Shown here in pieces: positions 46,198 through 56,169 of a stretch of DNA of 64,000 nt (position 1 is its first letter; every line of letters begins with the position of its first letter). A program made the translations under genes and the position numbers. Source of the DNA: Caldilineaceae bacterium (lineage in GTDB: Bacteria > Chloroflexota > Anaerolineae > Caldilineales > Caldilineaceae); the NCBI GenBank assembly GCA_022823185.1, contig JAJDXQ010000013.1, positions 124,001 through 188,000 on the forward strand, read 5' to 3'. The notes below the pieces were generated by a model. The model was given only the letters and a program-made list of their open reading frames with translations. It was not told the origin of the DNA and ran no database searches.

Positions 46198-47163
46198 ATG
46201 ACAACAGAAGAGATTCGGGCGCCTGCGTCACACGCGACGATGGCAGACCTGCGTGTGCCGCGCGAGAGGGAAAGCACGCTCGGGCAGCGCATTTACCGCT
46301 ACCGATTTGTTTATTTGATGCTGGTTCCAACCTTCGCGCTGCTGCTCACGTTCAACTACTACCCGGCCTTCATGGGTCTGTACAGGGCCTTTTTCCAGTG
46401 GGATATCGGTCTGCAGCCGGAGTTCCTGGGGTTGGGCAATTTCGAAAAGCTCTTCATCAGGGATGACGTCTTCATCAAGTCGCTGCGGCATGTGAGCCTG
46501 CTCACTTCCTGGCGGGTGATTAGCGCTGTGACGTTTCCGTTCATCGTTGCCGAACTGATTTTCAATCTGCGCAGTCACGTACACAAGTATACTTATCGCG
46601 TCCTGACGATTTTGCCTGCGGTGGTTCCCGGCATCGTCAACCTGTTGTTGTGGCAGTTTATCTATGACGGCACGCACGGGCTGTTGAATGCGTTTCTGGA
46701 AAGCGTTGGGCTGGGAGACTGGCAGCAGCCGTGGTTGGGGAGCCCGAAGACCGCTCTCTACGCAGTTACGTTTATGGGCTTCCCGTGGGTGGGGGGCGTG
46801 ACCGTGCTTATCTATCTGGCGGGCCTGCAGGGCATATCGGATGAGGTGATAGACAGTTCACTAGTAGACGGATGCTCTGGGCTGCGGCGTCTGTTCGCGA
46901 TCGACATTCCTCTCATTCTTGGACAGTTCAAGTTGATCATTGTGCTGGCAGTCATCGGCGGCCTGCAGGGCTGGGTCGCGGTATTCGTGATGACGGCGGG
47001 GGGGCCTGGCACTGCGAGCATGGTTCCCGGGCTATGGATGTACAACAACGCGTTTTTGTGGAACAAGATGGGATACGCATCCGCGATCGGGATGTTCCTG
47101 TTTGTGCTGATCATGGGTCTGACGATCTTGAACGTTAAGTTCGTCAAGACAGGGGAATACTAG
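46198..47163 (+). CDS. sugar ABC transporter permease 1 (MalF/UgpA-like)
   Basis: 321-residue inner-membrane protein with six predicted helices; first helix LMLVPTFALLLTFNYYPAFM. The EAA-loop analogue that docks the ATPase reads DGCSGLRRLFAIDIPLI near residue 222. Start ATG 46198 is weakly supported by a GGAAACGGG tract. Lies between the binding protein and permease 2, as in CUT1 operons. Confidence 0.92.
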   Translation: MTTEEIRAPASHATMADLRVPRERESTLGQRIYRYRFVYLMLVPTFALLLTFNYYPAFMGLYRAFFQWDIGLQPEFLGLGNFEKLFIRDDVFIKSLRHVSLLTSWRVISAVTFPFIVAELIFNLRSHVHKYTYRVLTILPAVVPGIVNLLLWQFIYDGTHGLLNAFLESVGLGDWQQPWLGSPKTALYAVTFMGFPWVGGVTVLIYLAGLQGISDEVIDSSLVDGCSGLRRLFAIDIPLILGQFKLIIVLAVIGGLQGWVAVFVMTAGGPGTASMVPGLWMYNNAFLWNKMGYASAIGMFLFVLIMGLTILNVKFVKTGEY

Positions 47164-47250
47164 GCGGACGGTGGTTGGAGAGAGATGATTGCCGGCGTAT
47201 AGGCCGCGAGCAGGAGTCGCTTCAGTCTGACGCGACGGGAGAATAGAACG

Positions 47251-48132
47251 ATGACTGTACTGGAAGGACAACCGCAACCGATCCAACGGATGACGATGGG
47301 CGATAGCTGGCGTCGCGCGTGGCGTACAGGGGATTGGTGGCGTCATCTGGGATTGCTCGGCTTCCTGTTCTTCATGTTTCTGCCATTCATCATCACGATC
47401 ATCATCTCGTTCAAGGATATTCCCCAGTTCGACCACTTCCCGTTTACTGTTACGTTTCCGCTGCACCCGGAAAACTACTCTGATGCATGGCGCATCGTCT
47501 CGCGCTACATCTATAACAGTCTGATCGCCAGCGGCACGTCGGTCGCGGGTATGGTTGTACTGGCGGCGATTGCGGCCTGGGCGTTTGCCCGCTATCCTTT
47601 CCCGGGGCGGGAGATTTTCTTTTTCGGCGTACTGGCCCTGTTAATGGTTCCTGGTGAGCTCACATTGATCCCGGCTTTTCTGCTGGTCAAGGATCTTGGC
47701 CTGCTGAATACGCGCTGGGTTCTGATTGCCCCCTACATCGCGGGCGGGCAGGTCTTCGCCATCTTCATTTTGCGGCAGTTCTTTGAAGCGCTGCCGGGCG
47801 AGATGTTCGAAGCGGCGCGAATCGACGGCGCCAACGAGCTGCAGGTATTCCGCCATATTGGCATCCCGCTGTCACAGTCGATTCTTGGCGTTGTCGCAAT
47901 TATGCACGTGCTGAGCACGTGGAATGATGTCATCTGGCCCCTGGTTACACTCCGTAGCGATGAACTGATGACCCTGACCATTGGACTCTATGCATTTCGA
48001 ACCGCCTGGTACACAATCTGGGGTCCTCTGATGGCGGGTTATGTAATCGCTTCGATTCCTCTCATCATCCTGTTCGCCTTTACCAGCCGACTCTTCGTCG
48101 AAGGGCTTAGCTCCGGCGCCATCAAGATGTAA
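47251..48132 (+). CDS. sugar ABC transporter permease 2 (MalG/UgpE-like)
   Basis: 293 residues, six helices. The EAA motif EMFEAARIDGANELQVFRH (about 185) matches the consensus E-A-A-x-x-D-G-A closely. GGGAG lies 9 nt before ATG 47251. The gene ends FTSRLFVEGLSSGAIKM, a typical MalG-like terminus. No ABC ATPase follows, so the transporter presumably uses a shared MsmX/UgpC-type ATPase encoded elsewhere. Confidence 0.93.
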   Translation: MTVLEGQPQPIQRMTMGDSWRRAWRTGDWWRHLGLLGFLFFMFLPFIITIIISFKDIPQFDHFPFTVTFPLHPENYSDAWRIVSRYIYNSLIASGTSVAGMVVLAAIAAWAFARYPFPGREIFFFGVLALLMVPGELTLIPAFLLVKDLGLLNTRWVLIAPYIAGGQVFAIFILRQFFEALPGEMFEAARIDGANELQVFRHIGIPLSQSILGVVAIMHVLSTWNDVIWPLVTLRSDELMTLTIGLYAFRTAWYTIWGPLMAGYVIASIPLIILFAFTSRLFVEGLSSGAIKM

Positions 48133-48170
48133 GCTGCTTGGGAGCGCTGCGGTCTCTCCAGTTCATTGCA

Positions 48171-51047
48171 ATGCGTTCCATTTACAGCTATCTTGGCCTA
48201 TGGAGAATCGCTCTCCGTCGCTTCAGTTCTGAACCGGTTCTGACACTTTGTCTGTTGCTGGGTTGGAGCGTTGTGGTGGCGCTTGCATCGGCGCCGCCGA
48301 TGTACTCGGACGCGGCCAACCGTTCACTGCTGCAACATGAACTTCAGACGGTCCCCAATCGGTCGGCATTTTCCTTCTTTTACCACTATGTGAAAGGATC
48401 CAGCGTCGAAGGCGCGACCTGGCAGGACTATTCGTCCCTGAATCAGTATATGGAGACCCGCTACAACCAGGATCTGGGCCTTCCCTACCGGTCGGACATG
48501 CACTATGTAAAGAGCGATCTTTTCCAAGTGTTTCCATTGCGGGACGGGACATACGAACAGCAGGACAAGCCGTTGCTGCGCGGCTATCTGGGGTTCATCG
48601 ACAGGATGGAGGCGTTCGTTGCCGTCGCCGAGGGGGCCTTTCCGGCAGAGGACGGCTTGGATGCAGGCGGGGAAGAGATCGTTGACGTCCTAGTCAGTGA
48701 GTTTTTCGCGGTAGAGGCCGGACTGCAGGTGGGGGAGAGGTATACGCTCTTCGATCCGAGCGCCCGGACAGCCAACGGCGCGATCCAGAGGTTGGAGGTG
48801 CCGGTGCGCATCGCAGGGATCTGGATTCCGCGCGCAGAAGGCGGCGCCGAGTGGCATCTGCCGCCGGCGTCCTTTGCCAACGTCTTCCTGGTCCCTGAAA
48901 GCGCCTACATCAGAGACATTGGGGCGAGGGTTCCACATGCCCTGACTGACGTCGGCTGGTACAGGGTGGTGAGCGGCAATTCGGTCCGCGCGGAGGATGT
49001 GGACAGGTTCCTGGGCAGGGTGAATTACGTTGACCGGCAGATCAAGAACCTGATATCGACTACCTATCTTGAGTTATCGCCTGTCTCAGCGCTCCGGCGC
49101 TACCAGCGGGTCGCGGCAGCGCAGGCGATCCTGCTGCTCCTGTTCAGCATTCCGATCCTTGGGCTCGTTCTCTACTTTATCGTCCTTGTCGCCGACAGTA
49201 CGGTGAAGCGTCAGCAGATAGAGATTTCGATCCTGAAGAGCCGGGGGGCGACCACCGGCCAGGTCTTCTCCATCTATCTGCTGCAGGGCGCTTCGCTTGG
49301 GATCGTCGCGCTGGCAGTTGGGCCGGCATTGGGGCGAGTTGTGGCGCAGTTCATTGGCGGGACCCGCTATTTCATGACTTTTGACACTCAAACGCCCCTG
49401 CAGATCGAAACGACGACGACCAGCATGACCTATACGTTCTTCGCGATTGCGGGCGCGCTGCTCGCGACAGTGCTGCCGGCTATGGGCGCGGCGCGACTGG
49501 CCATCGTCGAGGCCAAACAGGAGGTAAGCCGGCGGCAGCGTCGCTCCTTCTGGGAGCGTTCGTATCTCGACTTCCTGCTCCTGGTCGTTGCGAGTTACGG
49601 ATACTATCTTCTCAAGACGCAGGGGCGGATCGCCTTTCTACAGTCCGACGTACCCAGCGATCCCCTGGACAATCCGCTGCTCTTTCTGGCGCCGGCGCTC
49701 TTTATTCTGTCCGTCGCGCTCGTTGCCGTCCGTTTCTTCCCGCTGATCGCGGCGCTGCTGAGCTGGTTGTGGGCACGCATGGGCGGGGTATCGATGTTGT
49801 TGGCGTTCTACAATCTCGCCCGAACGGGCAGGGTTTACACCAGCTTGCTTCTGCTGCTCATACTGACCACAAGCCTGGGAACGTTCACGGCGTCGATGGC
49901 GCGAACGCTTGACGCCAACCTGGTGGCGCGCATCTTCTACGAGGTTGGGGCCGACGTCACCCTTACCGAAGGGGCGGCCCTGCGTATGCTCCCTCCGGAT
50001 GAAAACAGGACAGGGGAGGAGCAGGAGGAGGAATTCGTCTGGATCAATCTGCCGGTCGAGGAACACCGGCAGGCGCCGGGGGTGAGAGCGGCGACCCGGA
50101 TAGGTGAGTTTCCTGTGGCCACGCGTATTGGCGGCAGACTTGTCAACGGGCGGTTGTTCGGGATTGACCGCAGCCAGTTCCCGGAGGTCGCCTATTTTCG
50201 GCCGGATTTTGCGGACGACTCTCTTGGCGCTCTGATGAACGCGCTGGCGCTGGAGCAAAGCGGCGTCATTGTAAGCCAGTCGATGCTGGAGGAGCTTGGT
50301 CTGCAGATCGGCGATACGATCGCGTTGAGCGGCCTCGTCCCGACGAGCAATGCGACGTTCGATTTTCAGATTGTTGGGGCAATGGCGTTCTTCCCTACGG
50401 TATATCCGCAGGACGGCGAGTTCTTTGTCGCCAATCTGAACTATGTTTTCTCGCTTTTGGGGCACGAGACGCCTTACCGTGTTTGGCTGGCCACGGAGGA
50501 GGCGATCGATCCGGAGTTATTGGCAAGCTCACTGGACGAGCTGGGCTACAGGATTCTTGCCATGGAAGACGCGCACACGGAGTTGGCGGAGGCGCAGGCA
50601 AGACCATCGCGGGTTGGTCTGTTCGGATTCTTGTCGGTAGGCTTCATTGCGGTCGCGGTGTTGAGCATGTTGGCCCTGGTGATTTATTCAGCGCTGTCGT
50701 TTCGCCAGCGCTTTATTCAGCTGGGCATCTTGCGGGCGATGGGGCTGTCGACGAGTCAGCTTGTTCTTTCACTCGGCAGCGAACAGATAACGGTTACGAC
50801 GGCGGGAATCGCCGCCGGCAGCTACCTGGGGCTGCTGAGCAGCTACCTGTTCATTCCCTTTTACCAGATAGGGTACGAACAGGCCGATCTGATCCCGCCC
50901 TTTGTTGTGCAGATCGCATGGGACGATGTGGCGCAGCTGGTGCTGGCGATGCTATTCATGGTGCTGGCGGCCGCGGTGGGCACGCTATGGCTGCTGGTGC
51001 GAATGAAGACGTTCCAGGCGGTAAAGATGGGCGAAGCGCTGGCCTGA
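48171..51047 (+). CDS. giant FtsX/MacB-like permease, no ATPase
   Basis: About 958 residues with the same two-core plan as the gene at 26004: N-terminal helix, large outer domain, FtsX core with IEISILKSRGATTGQVFSIY, a YLDFLLLVVASYGYYLLKT stretch, second outer domain with GVDRSQFPEV-like GIDRSQFPEVAYFRPDFADD, and a C-terminal core with GILRAMGLSTSQLVLSL and FQAVKMGEALA. Start uncertain: TTG 48138 has no ribosome site and ATG 48171 is weak; ATG chosen for being next to the first helix. Follows permease 2 by 38 bp, so probably the same transcript. Role unclear (lipid or lipoprotein extraction?). Confidence 0.8.
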   Translation: MRSIYSYLGLWRIALRRFSSEPVLTLCLLLGWSVVVALASAPPMYSDAANRSLLQHELQTVPNRSAFSFFYHYVKGSSVEGATWQDYSSLNQYMETRYNQDLGLPYRSDMHYVKSDLFQVFPLRDGTYEQQDKPLLRGYLGFIDRMEAFVAVAEGAFPAEDGLDAGGEEIVDVLVSEFFAVEAGLQVGERYTLFDPSARTANGAIQRLEVPVRIAGIWIPRAEGGAEWHLPPASFANVFLVPESAYIRDIGARVPHALTDVGWYRVVSGNSVRAEDVDRFLGRVNYVDRQIKNLISTTYLELSPVSALRRYQRVAAAQAILLLLFSIPILGLVLYFIVLVADSTVKRQQIEISILKSRGATTGQVFSIYLLQGASLGIVALAVGPALGRVVAQFIGGTRYFMTFDTQTPLQIETTTTSMTYTFFAIAGALLATVLPAMGAARLAIVEAKQEVSRRQRRSFWERSYLDFLLLVVASYGYYLLKTQGRIAFLQSDVPSDPLDNPLLFLAPALFILSVALVAVRFFPLIAALLSWLWARMGGVSMLLAFYNLARTGRVYTSLLLLLILTTSLGTFTASMARTLDANLVARIFYEVGADVTLTEGAALRMLPPDENRTGEEQEEEFVWINLPVEEHRQAPGVRAATRIGEFPVATRIGGRLVNGRLFGIDRSQFPEVAYFRPDFADDSLGALMNALALEQSGVIVSQSMLEELGLQIGDTIALSGLVPTSNATFDFQIVGAMAFFPTVYPQDGEFFVANLNYVFSLLGHETPYRVWLATEEAIDPELLASSLDELGYRILAMEDAHTELAEAQARPSRVGLFGFLSVGFIAVAVLSMLALVIYSALSFRQRFIQLGILRAMGLSTSQLVLSLGSEQITVTTAGIAAGSYLGLLSSYLFIPFYQIGYEQADLIPPFVVQIAWDDVAQLVLAMLFMVLAAAVGTLWLLVRMKTFQAVKMGEALA

Positions 51048-51122
51048 CCGAGGCGGCTGGGAGACGAAAAATTGCCGGCTGCCGGCAAATTCGGTTACCG
51101 GCCACCAAGGATTGGAGGCGTA

Positions 51123-52130
51123 ATGAAGGTCGGACTTGACGCATTGACACTGAAAGCGGTTAGCCTCGACCCACTGGAGCTACTGGAACTGACCAGAGCG
51201 CACAGTTTGGAGGGTCTGCACTTCTCGGCCCGTTTGTTGGAGGGTTGCGACGATGCCTATGTGGAGAGGCTGGCGGCGGAGGCACAGGCACACGGGCTCT
51301 ATCTGGAACTGGCCGGAGGCGGCGTCAACCCGCGGCAGAGCGGCCGGACCGCGGCCGAAATGGCGGCGGAGTGGAAGCCTCTCTTTACGCTGGCCAGGAA
51401 GCTGAATGCGCCGATCCTGAATTCCTGTTTTGGCCTGCTCAGGGAGCGGACTTTCGCCTCGCCCACCCTGGCGGAACAGATTGAGCTGACCACACAGGCA
51501 CTGCGCGAGCTGAGCCTGATCGCGGCGGACTATGACGTGACGATCACGATGGAGCTCCATGTCGATTTGACGTCGCTTGAACTCGTCCGGATCATTGAGG
51601 ATGTAGACTCGAAACACGTGCGCGTCAATCTGGACACGGCCAACGCCTTGGGGCTGCTCGAAGATCCCGTCGACGCGGCGCGAGCGCTCGCTCCTTACGT
51701 CCACACGACCCACTTCAAGGACACGTGCATCTACCCGACGGATGAGGGTTATAACTGGCAGGGGGGCGCGCCCCTGGGCCGCGGGCTGGTCGATCTGCCC
51801 GCTGTCGTCGAGATACTTTACCAGGCCAATCCAGACGTTCATCTGAACATTGAAGACAGCGGGGGGTTTATCCCGATTCCCATGTATGACGAGGCATTTC
51901 TCAACAGCTTCACCGATCTGACGCCGACCCGGATGGCCCGCTTTGTGCGCCACCTGTGGCGCGGCGAGCGGCAGGTGCGGGCCGGCCTTCATCCGCGCCC
52001 GGAGGAAAGCAAGGATATCGATTGGGCCGCGGTCATTCCGGCCCGGCTACCGTACAATGTCGACTTCGCGCGGCGTCTGCGAGACGAGACGGTGGCGCGC
52101 GTCGCGGACAGCGAAGAGCAGAACCTGTGA
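51123..52130 (+). CDS. TIM-barrel sugar isomerase/epimerase-like protein
   Basis: 335 residues, AP_endonuc_2/xylose-isomerase-like. Segments in barrel order: VGLDALTLKAVS, LYLELAGGGVNPR, TITMELHVDLTS (Glu ligand), VRVNLDTANALGL (Asp), YVHTTHFKDTCIYPTDEG (His) and VHLNIEDSGGFIP (Glu), which together form the divalent-metal site. GGAGGCGTA precedes ATG 51123. Longer than the similar proteins at 3226 and 54182. Probably isomerises or dehydrates a sugar or cyclitol imported by the preceding transporter. Confidence 0.8.
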   Translation: MKVGLDALTLKAVSLDPLELLELTRAHSLEGLHFSARLLEGCDDAYVERLAAEAQAHGLYLELAGGGVNPRQSGRTAAEMAAEWKPLFTLARKLNAPILNSCFGLLRERTFASPTLAEQIELTTQALRELSLIAADYDVTITMELHVDLTSLELVRIIEDVDSKHVRVNLDTANALGLLEDPVDAARALAPYVHTTHFKDTCIYPTDEGYNWQGGAPLGRGLVDLPAVVEILYQANPDVHLNIEDSGGFIPIPMYDEAFLNSFTDLTPTRMARFVRHLWRGERQVRAGLHPRPEESKDIDWAAVIPARLPYNVDFARRLRDETVARVADSEEQNL

Positions 52131-52173
52131 TTGGGATGGCGAGTAAGTTTTAATTCCACCAGAGGAACCTAAG

Positions 52174-53364
52174 ATGACAGATTACAGAGCGGCTGTGATC
52201 GGGTGCGGACGAATGGCCCGGGGACATATGAGGGCGTACGAGGAGCTGGCTGTTCCGATCATAGCGGGAGCGGATATCTCTGAAGATGCCCTGAATGCTT
52301 TCGCCGAAGAGACAGATGCTAAAGCATTGTTTACCGACTACAGGAAGATGCTGGCTGAGATTAAGCCGGAGCTGGTATCGGTCGTGACACATGATGCATT
52401 GCATTGTGAGATGGTGGTGGCCGCGGCGGAAGCGGGAACGAAGGGCATTGTGTGCGAGAAGCCGATGGCCATGAATTTGGCTGAGGCTGACGAGATGCTT
52501 GCGGCCTGCCAGGCGTCCGGCTCGCGGCTGACGGTCAGCCACCAGCGCTATTATATGCCGCAGTACACACGCGCGCGGGAGCTGATTGCCGGCGGTGCAA
52601 TCGGAAACGTCATATCGGCTGAGGCCTCGCTCAAGGCCGGCTGCCTGATGACGGACGGGACGCACACGATCCATATGTTACTGGCGCTGTTGGGAGAGCC
52701 GGAAGTCGATCACCTGTTGGGACAGGTGGACGGGCATGAAGGCTATGAGTATTACGGGCACCGCTGTGAAAACGCGGGGATTGCCTTTTTGGCGTTTACA
52801 AACGGGTTAAGAGCCAGCATGGTCTGGGGCTGGATGGCGCGCGAGGCCGCGCGCGAGGGGGGAATCAGGCGGCAGAAGTCGTTGGATCCCAGTTGGAACG
52901 ACGAGCGCCATCGTTACCACCATTTCATCATTCACGGCAGCGAGGGCAGGCTGGAACTCTACGGCGACGTATTCAAGATGGCTGATCTCGAGTCGACGCC
53001 TGCGTTGCGCATCTTCCGGGGCAGCGAATTCGAGGACATAGAGATTGAATGGCCGGCGCCTGTCAGTGCAATTGGGCTTGAGGTCCAGGATCTGATCTAC
53101 TCCATTGAAACTGGGGCGCCCCATCCACTGGACGGGGAAAACGGCCGCAAGGTCACTGAAGTGATGATCGGAATTTATGAGTCGGCGCGGCGCCGAACAG
53201 TCATCAAATTCCCGGTCGAGGCGCGGGACAATCCGTTCCTGGCGATGTGCGAAACAGGGGATTTTCCGCCGCAAGGGGATGAGACGGGGAGGCATGTTTC
53301 CCCGAACGAGCGCGAAAGGTGGCGTGTCCGATCTGAAACCGAAAAGGGGAAAGGAGCATCGTGA
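52174..53364 (+). CDS. Gfo/Idh/MocA family NAD(P)-dependent sugar/cyclitol dehydrogenase
   Basis: 396 residues. N-terminal Rossmann fold AAVIGCGRMARGHMRAYE (dinucleotide loop GCGRMA), VSVVTHDALHCEM, then GIVCEKPMAMNLAEAD (the conserved E-K-P), and a C-terminal alpha/beta domain with KAGCLMTDGTHTIHMLLALL (Gx2-D-x-G-x-H catalytic His region). Typical of enzymes oxidising sugar, inositol or amino-sugar hydroxyls. AGAGGAACC precedes ATG 52174. Its stop codon overlaps the next gene's start (TGATG), so translation is coupled to the SDR. Confidence 0.93.
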   Translation: MTDYRAAVIGCGRMARGHMRAYEELAVPIIAGADISEDALNAFAEETDAKALFTDYRKMLAEIKPELVSVVTHDALHCEMVVAAAEAGTKGIVCEKPMAMNLAEADEMLAACQASGSRLTVSHQRYYMPQYTRARELIAGGAIGNVISAEASLKAGCLMTDGTHTIHMLLALLGEPEVDHLLGQVDGHEGYEYYGHRCENAGIAFLAFTNGLRASMVWGWMAREAAREGGIRRQKSLDPSWNDERHRYHHFIIHGSEGRLELYGDVFKMADLESTPALRIFRGSEFEDIEIEWPAPVSAIGLEVQDLIYSIETGAPHPLDGENGRKVTEVMIGIYESARRRTVIKFPVEARDNPFLAMCETGDFPPQGDETGRHVSPNERERWRVRSETEKGKGAS

Positions 53365-54122
53365 TGGGTATTCTACAGGGTAAGGTTGCGCTGATAACGG
53401 GCGCGCGCCGAGGGATTGGACGCGGCATCTGCCTGGCGATGGCCGCGGAGGGCGCTGACGTGGCCGTCAATGATGTGGAGGGCGCGGAGCAGGCTGAGGC
53501 GGTGGCGCAGGAGGTGCGCGATTTGGGCGGCCGCGCGCTGGTCGCGATGGCTGATGTTGCCGATCCGGAGCAGGTGCAGGCAATGGTGGACTGTGTGGTG
53601 GGAGAGCTGGGCGGGCTGGACATTTTGGTGAACAATGCCGGTGTGGAGTCGATCGTTCCTTTTCTGGAAATCACGCCGGAGGAGTGGGAGCGGGTGACGA
53701 ACATCAATCTGCGCGGCGAGTTTCTGTGCGCGCAGGCGGCGACGCGACAGATGATCGCCGGCGGGAAGGGCGGCGCAATCGTCAACATTGGCTCGGTGCA
53801 GGCGGGCATGGTGCTGCCCGGGCGGGCGCACTATGCGCCGAGTAAGCGGGGCGTTGAAGCGCTGACCGCAAACCTTGCGGTCGAGCTGGCGGAGCACAAC
53901 ATACGCGTCAACTGCATCAACCCGGGTCTGATCGATACGGATATGACGAGCTGGGTGATGAAGGATCCTGAGATTCTGCCGGTTGTCCTGGAGAGCATCG
54001 CGCTGAAACGCGCGGGCGCACCGGACGAGATCGGGCAGGTGGCGGCATTTCTGGCTTCGGACAAGGCAAGCTACGTAACGGGCCAGTCGCTGTACGTGGA
54101 CGGTGGATTCCGCATCATGTAG
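53364..54122 (+). CDS. short-chain dehydrogenase/reductase (SDR)
   Basis: 252 residues with the full classical SDR set: VALITGARRGIGRGI (TGxxxGxG), DVAVNDVEG, LDILVNNAGVES (NNAG), IVNIGSVQAGM (catalytic Ser region), HYAPSKRGVEALT (YxxxK) and INPGLIDTDM. AAGGAG lies 8 nt before ATG 53364; the GTG three nt earlier is less likely. It overlaps the Gfo/Idh/MocA gene by one base. Likely oxidises or reduces a hydroxyl on the same substrate. Confidence 0.95.
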   Translation: MGILQGKVALITGARRGIGRGICLAMAAEGADVAVNDVEGAEQAEAVAQEVRDLGGRALVAMADVADPEQVQAMVDCVVGELGGLDILVNNAGVESIVPFLEITPEEWERVTNINLRGEFLCAQAATRQMIAGGKGGAIVNIGSVQAGMVLPGRAHYAPSKRGVEALTANLAVELAEHNIRVNCINPGLIDTDMTSWVMKDPEILPVVLESIALKRAGAPDEIGQVAAFLASDKASYVTGQSLYVDGGFRIM

Positions 54123-54181
54123 ATGGCGGCGATTGCCGGCTGCAGGATATTCGGCTGGGGGCATCGACTGAGGAGAGGAAA

Positions 54182-55036
54182 ATGAAGATCGGTCATACTG
54201 GAATCACCTGGGGCATTCCGGGTGATGTTGAGCAGGCGTACCGGGAAACTGCCGAACTCGGGTACCAGGGCTTTGAGACGTTTGCGTTCAAGATTCTTGA
54301 ACTCAACGAGAGCCTGCCGGGAGGATATCGCGGTCTGGTTGAAAGCGTTGGCATCCCAACGGGAGCAGCTTACTGTTACAAGGAGTGGATCAACCCGGAG
54401 ACGGCGGCCGCCGATCTGGAGGAGGCCCGCCGGGAGGCCGATGGGCTTCGTGCGCTGCCTGGCGGGGAGACGCTGGTACTGCAGGGCGGTCCGCGCCCTG
54501 CGGACGGCTATACCCCGGACCAGTTTCGGCGGCTGGCCGACGCGCTGAACCGGATCGGAGAGTATTGCCATCAGAACGGCCTCGCGGCAGGTTTGCATCC
54601 CCACACGGGGACGGCTATCGAGACCCGTGAGGACATCGACACGATTCTGGGGCTGGTCGATGCATCGCTAATCGGATTCGCGCCCGATACCGGGCAGATC
54701 GCCAAGGGGGGCAGCGATATTCTGGAGGTGATGCGCACCTACCGCGACCGCATCGTCCACGTGCATCTGAAGGACTGGAATGGAAACTACGAGCGCGATG
54801 CGGACGGCAAGGAGATCGACCGCAGCGGCTACGTGAACTACGAGCCGATCGGCAGCGGCATCCTGCCAATGCCGGAGATTTTTGACATTCTTGCTGAGGA
54901 CGGCGGCTTTGGCGGTTGGGTCAACGTCGAACTGGATGGAACGCCGCGAGCGCCGAGGCCGGCGCGGGAGGCGGCCAGAATGAGCCGCCAGTATCTTGAA
55001 TCGGCGCTCGGCGACAGCGCCGCATGGACCGCGTGA
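54182..55036 (+). CDS. TIM-barrel sugar isomerase (inosose dehydratase/IolE-like)
   Basis: 284 residues. KIGHTGITWGIPG start, GLAAGLHPHTGTAIETREDID with a metal-binding His/Glu set, LIGFAPDTGQIAKGG and DRIVHVHLKDWNGNYE, then GWVNVELDGTPRAPRPAREA, the order seen in IolE-type and related keto-sugar isomerases. GAGGAGAGGAAA precedes ATG 54182. Third barrel enzyme of the window in this catabolic setting; an inositol-like or keto-sugar substrate is plausible but not shown. Confidence 0.85.
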   Translation: MKIGHTGITWGIPGDVEQAYRETAELGYQGFETFAFKILELNESLPGGYRGLVESVGIPTGAAYCYKEWINPETAAADLEEARREADGLRALPGGETLVLQGGPRPADGYTPDQFRRLADALNRIGEYCHQNGLAAGLHPHTGTAIETREDIDTILGLVDASLIGFAPDTGQIAKGGSDILEVMRTYRDRIVHVHLKDWNGNYERDADGKEIDRSGYVNYEPIGSGILPMPEIFDILAEDGGFGGWVNVELDGTPRAPRPAREAARMSRQYLESALGDSAAWTA

Positions 55037-55102
55037 GGCGCGAAGAAGCCCCCTGCAAATGAGCTTTTGACAGGAGAAAAATCAGCAAAAAAGTAACACA
55101 GC

Positions 55103-56053
55103 ATGACGATCAGTTTCGTAGACGCGCTCAAAGAAGATGACCGGGCTGCTTTGCGGGCCGCCCCCAAGGTAGACCTGCACTGCCATGCCTTTTTCAGTAC
55201 ACGGCGCCGCAATCTGGAGAGACGGCTGGGATGCAGCCTTGAGCCTCCTCCAGCCAGGATGAATAAGCTGGGGGGGATGATCGTGTACGCGATGGATGTA
55301 CTGGACCCCCACTTGCGAAACCGGGAGACCATCGAGTTCGTGGTGGAGTCTGCGGTGCGCGACGCGATCAAGGATGGCGTGGTTGTCCTGGAGATGAGTT
55401 TGGATATCCGGCGCGCTGCCTACTATGCAGACGGTCTGGTCGGCGTCGAGAACCATATCCGCGCCCTGGCCGACCAGTACAGGCCGCAGATTGATCTGCG
55501 GCCGGAGCTGGGCATTCCCCGCCAGGCCGCATCCGACCCTGAACTGATGCCGCTTGCACATGAGGCGCTCGAGTCGGGTTTTTTTCAGTCGATAGACCTG
55601 TACGACCATCAGGAGGCGTGCGAGCCCGAGGCGGTCGAGGACCTGTATGCGAAGGCTGGCGCCGCGGGGATGAAGCGGAAGGCGCACGTGGGGGAGTTCG
55701 GGGGCGCGGAGGAGGTGCGGCGGACGGTCGAGCTCCTTGGCCTGGACGAGGTTCAGCACGGCATTGGCGCAGCCGAGTCGGTGGAGGTGATGCGCTGGCT
55801 GGCAGAGAACCGGATTCGGCTGAATGTATGCCCGACGAGCAACGTGATGCTGGATGCGGCGCCTGACCTGGCGCGCCACCCGATCCGCGCTCTTTTCGAC
55901 AACGGTGTTCCGGTCACAATCAACACGGACGATCCAATGATCTTTGATCAGAGCGTCTCTGACGAGTACCGCAACCTCTACCAGGCAGGCATTTTCAGCG
56001 CTGAAGAGCTGGATGGGATCCGGCGGGCATCGCTTGCGGACACCGCGGTTTGA
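55103..56053 (+). CDS. adenosine-deaminase-family amidohydrolase
   Basis: 316 residues. KVDLHCHAFF supplies the first HxH zinc pair; LRPELGIPR and KRKAHVGEFGG (third His) lie in the middle, with VQHGIGAAES further on (catalytic His), and VTINTDDPMIF (Asp-Asp) near the end. These are the zinc ligands and catalytic residues of the ADA family. It may deaminate adenosine or another purine or pterin, or act on an unrelated amidine. The ribosome site AGGAG is 28 nt upstream of ATG 55103, so the start is weak. Shorter than typical ADA (330-360), lacking part of the last helices. Confidence 0.78.
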   Translation: MTISFVDALKEDDRAALRAAPKVDLHCHAFFSTRRRNLERRLGCSLEPPPARMNKLGGMIVYAMDVLDPHLRNRETIEFVVESAVRDAIKDGVVVLEMSLDIRRAAYYADGLVGVENHIRALADQYRPQIDLRPELGIPRQAASDPELMPLAHEALESGFFQSIDLYDHQEACEPEAVEDLYAKAGAAGMKRKAHVGEFGGAEEVRRTVELLGLDEVQHGIGAAESVEVMRWLAENRIRLNVCPTSNVMLDAAPDLARHPIRALFDNGVPVTINTDDPMIFDQSVSDEYRNLYQAGIFSAEELDGIRRASLADTAV

Positions 56054-56169
56054 ATCGCACTCTGCTGCAGATTGTGATAGGCTACCATATTGAAATGCCA
56101 GCCCCCTTCCTCAGGCAGTCAACCAACAGTTGTATCAGTCCCCAAATCGTAAAGAGGAGAAAGACTCAC

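Noticed and set aside
53373-54164. 263-codon minus-strand frame opposite the SDR gene
   Set aside because: Arg/His-rich antisense shadow; the SDR motifs on the plus strand are complete.
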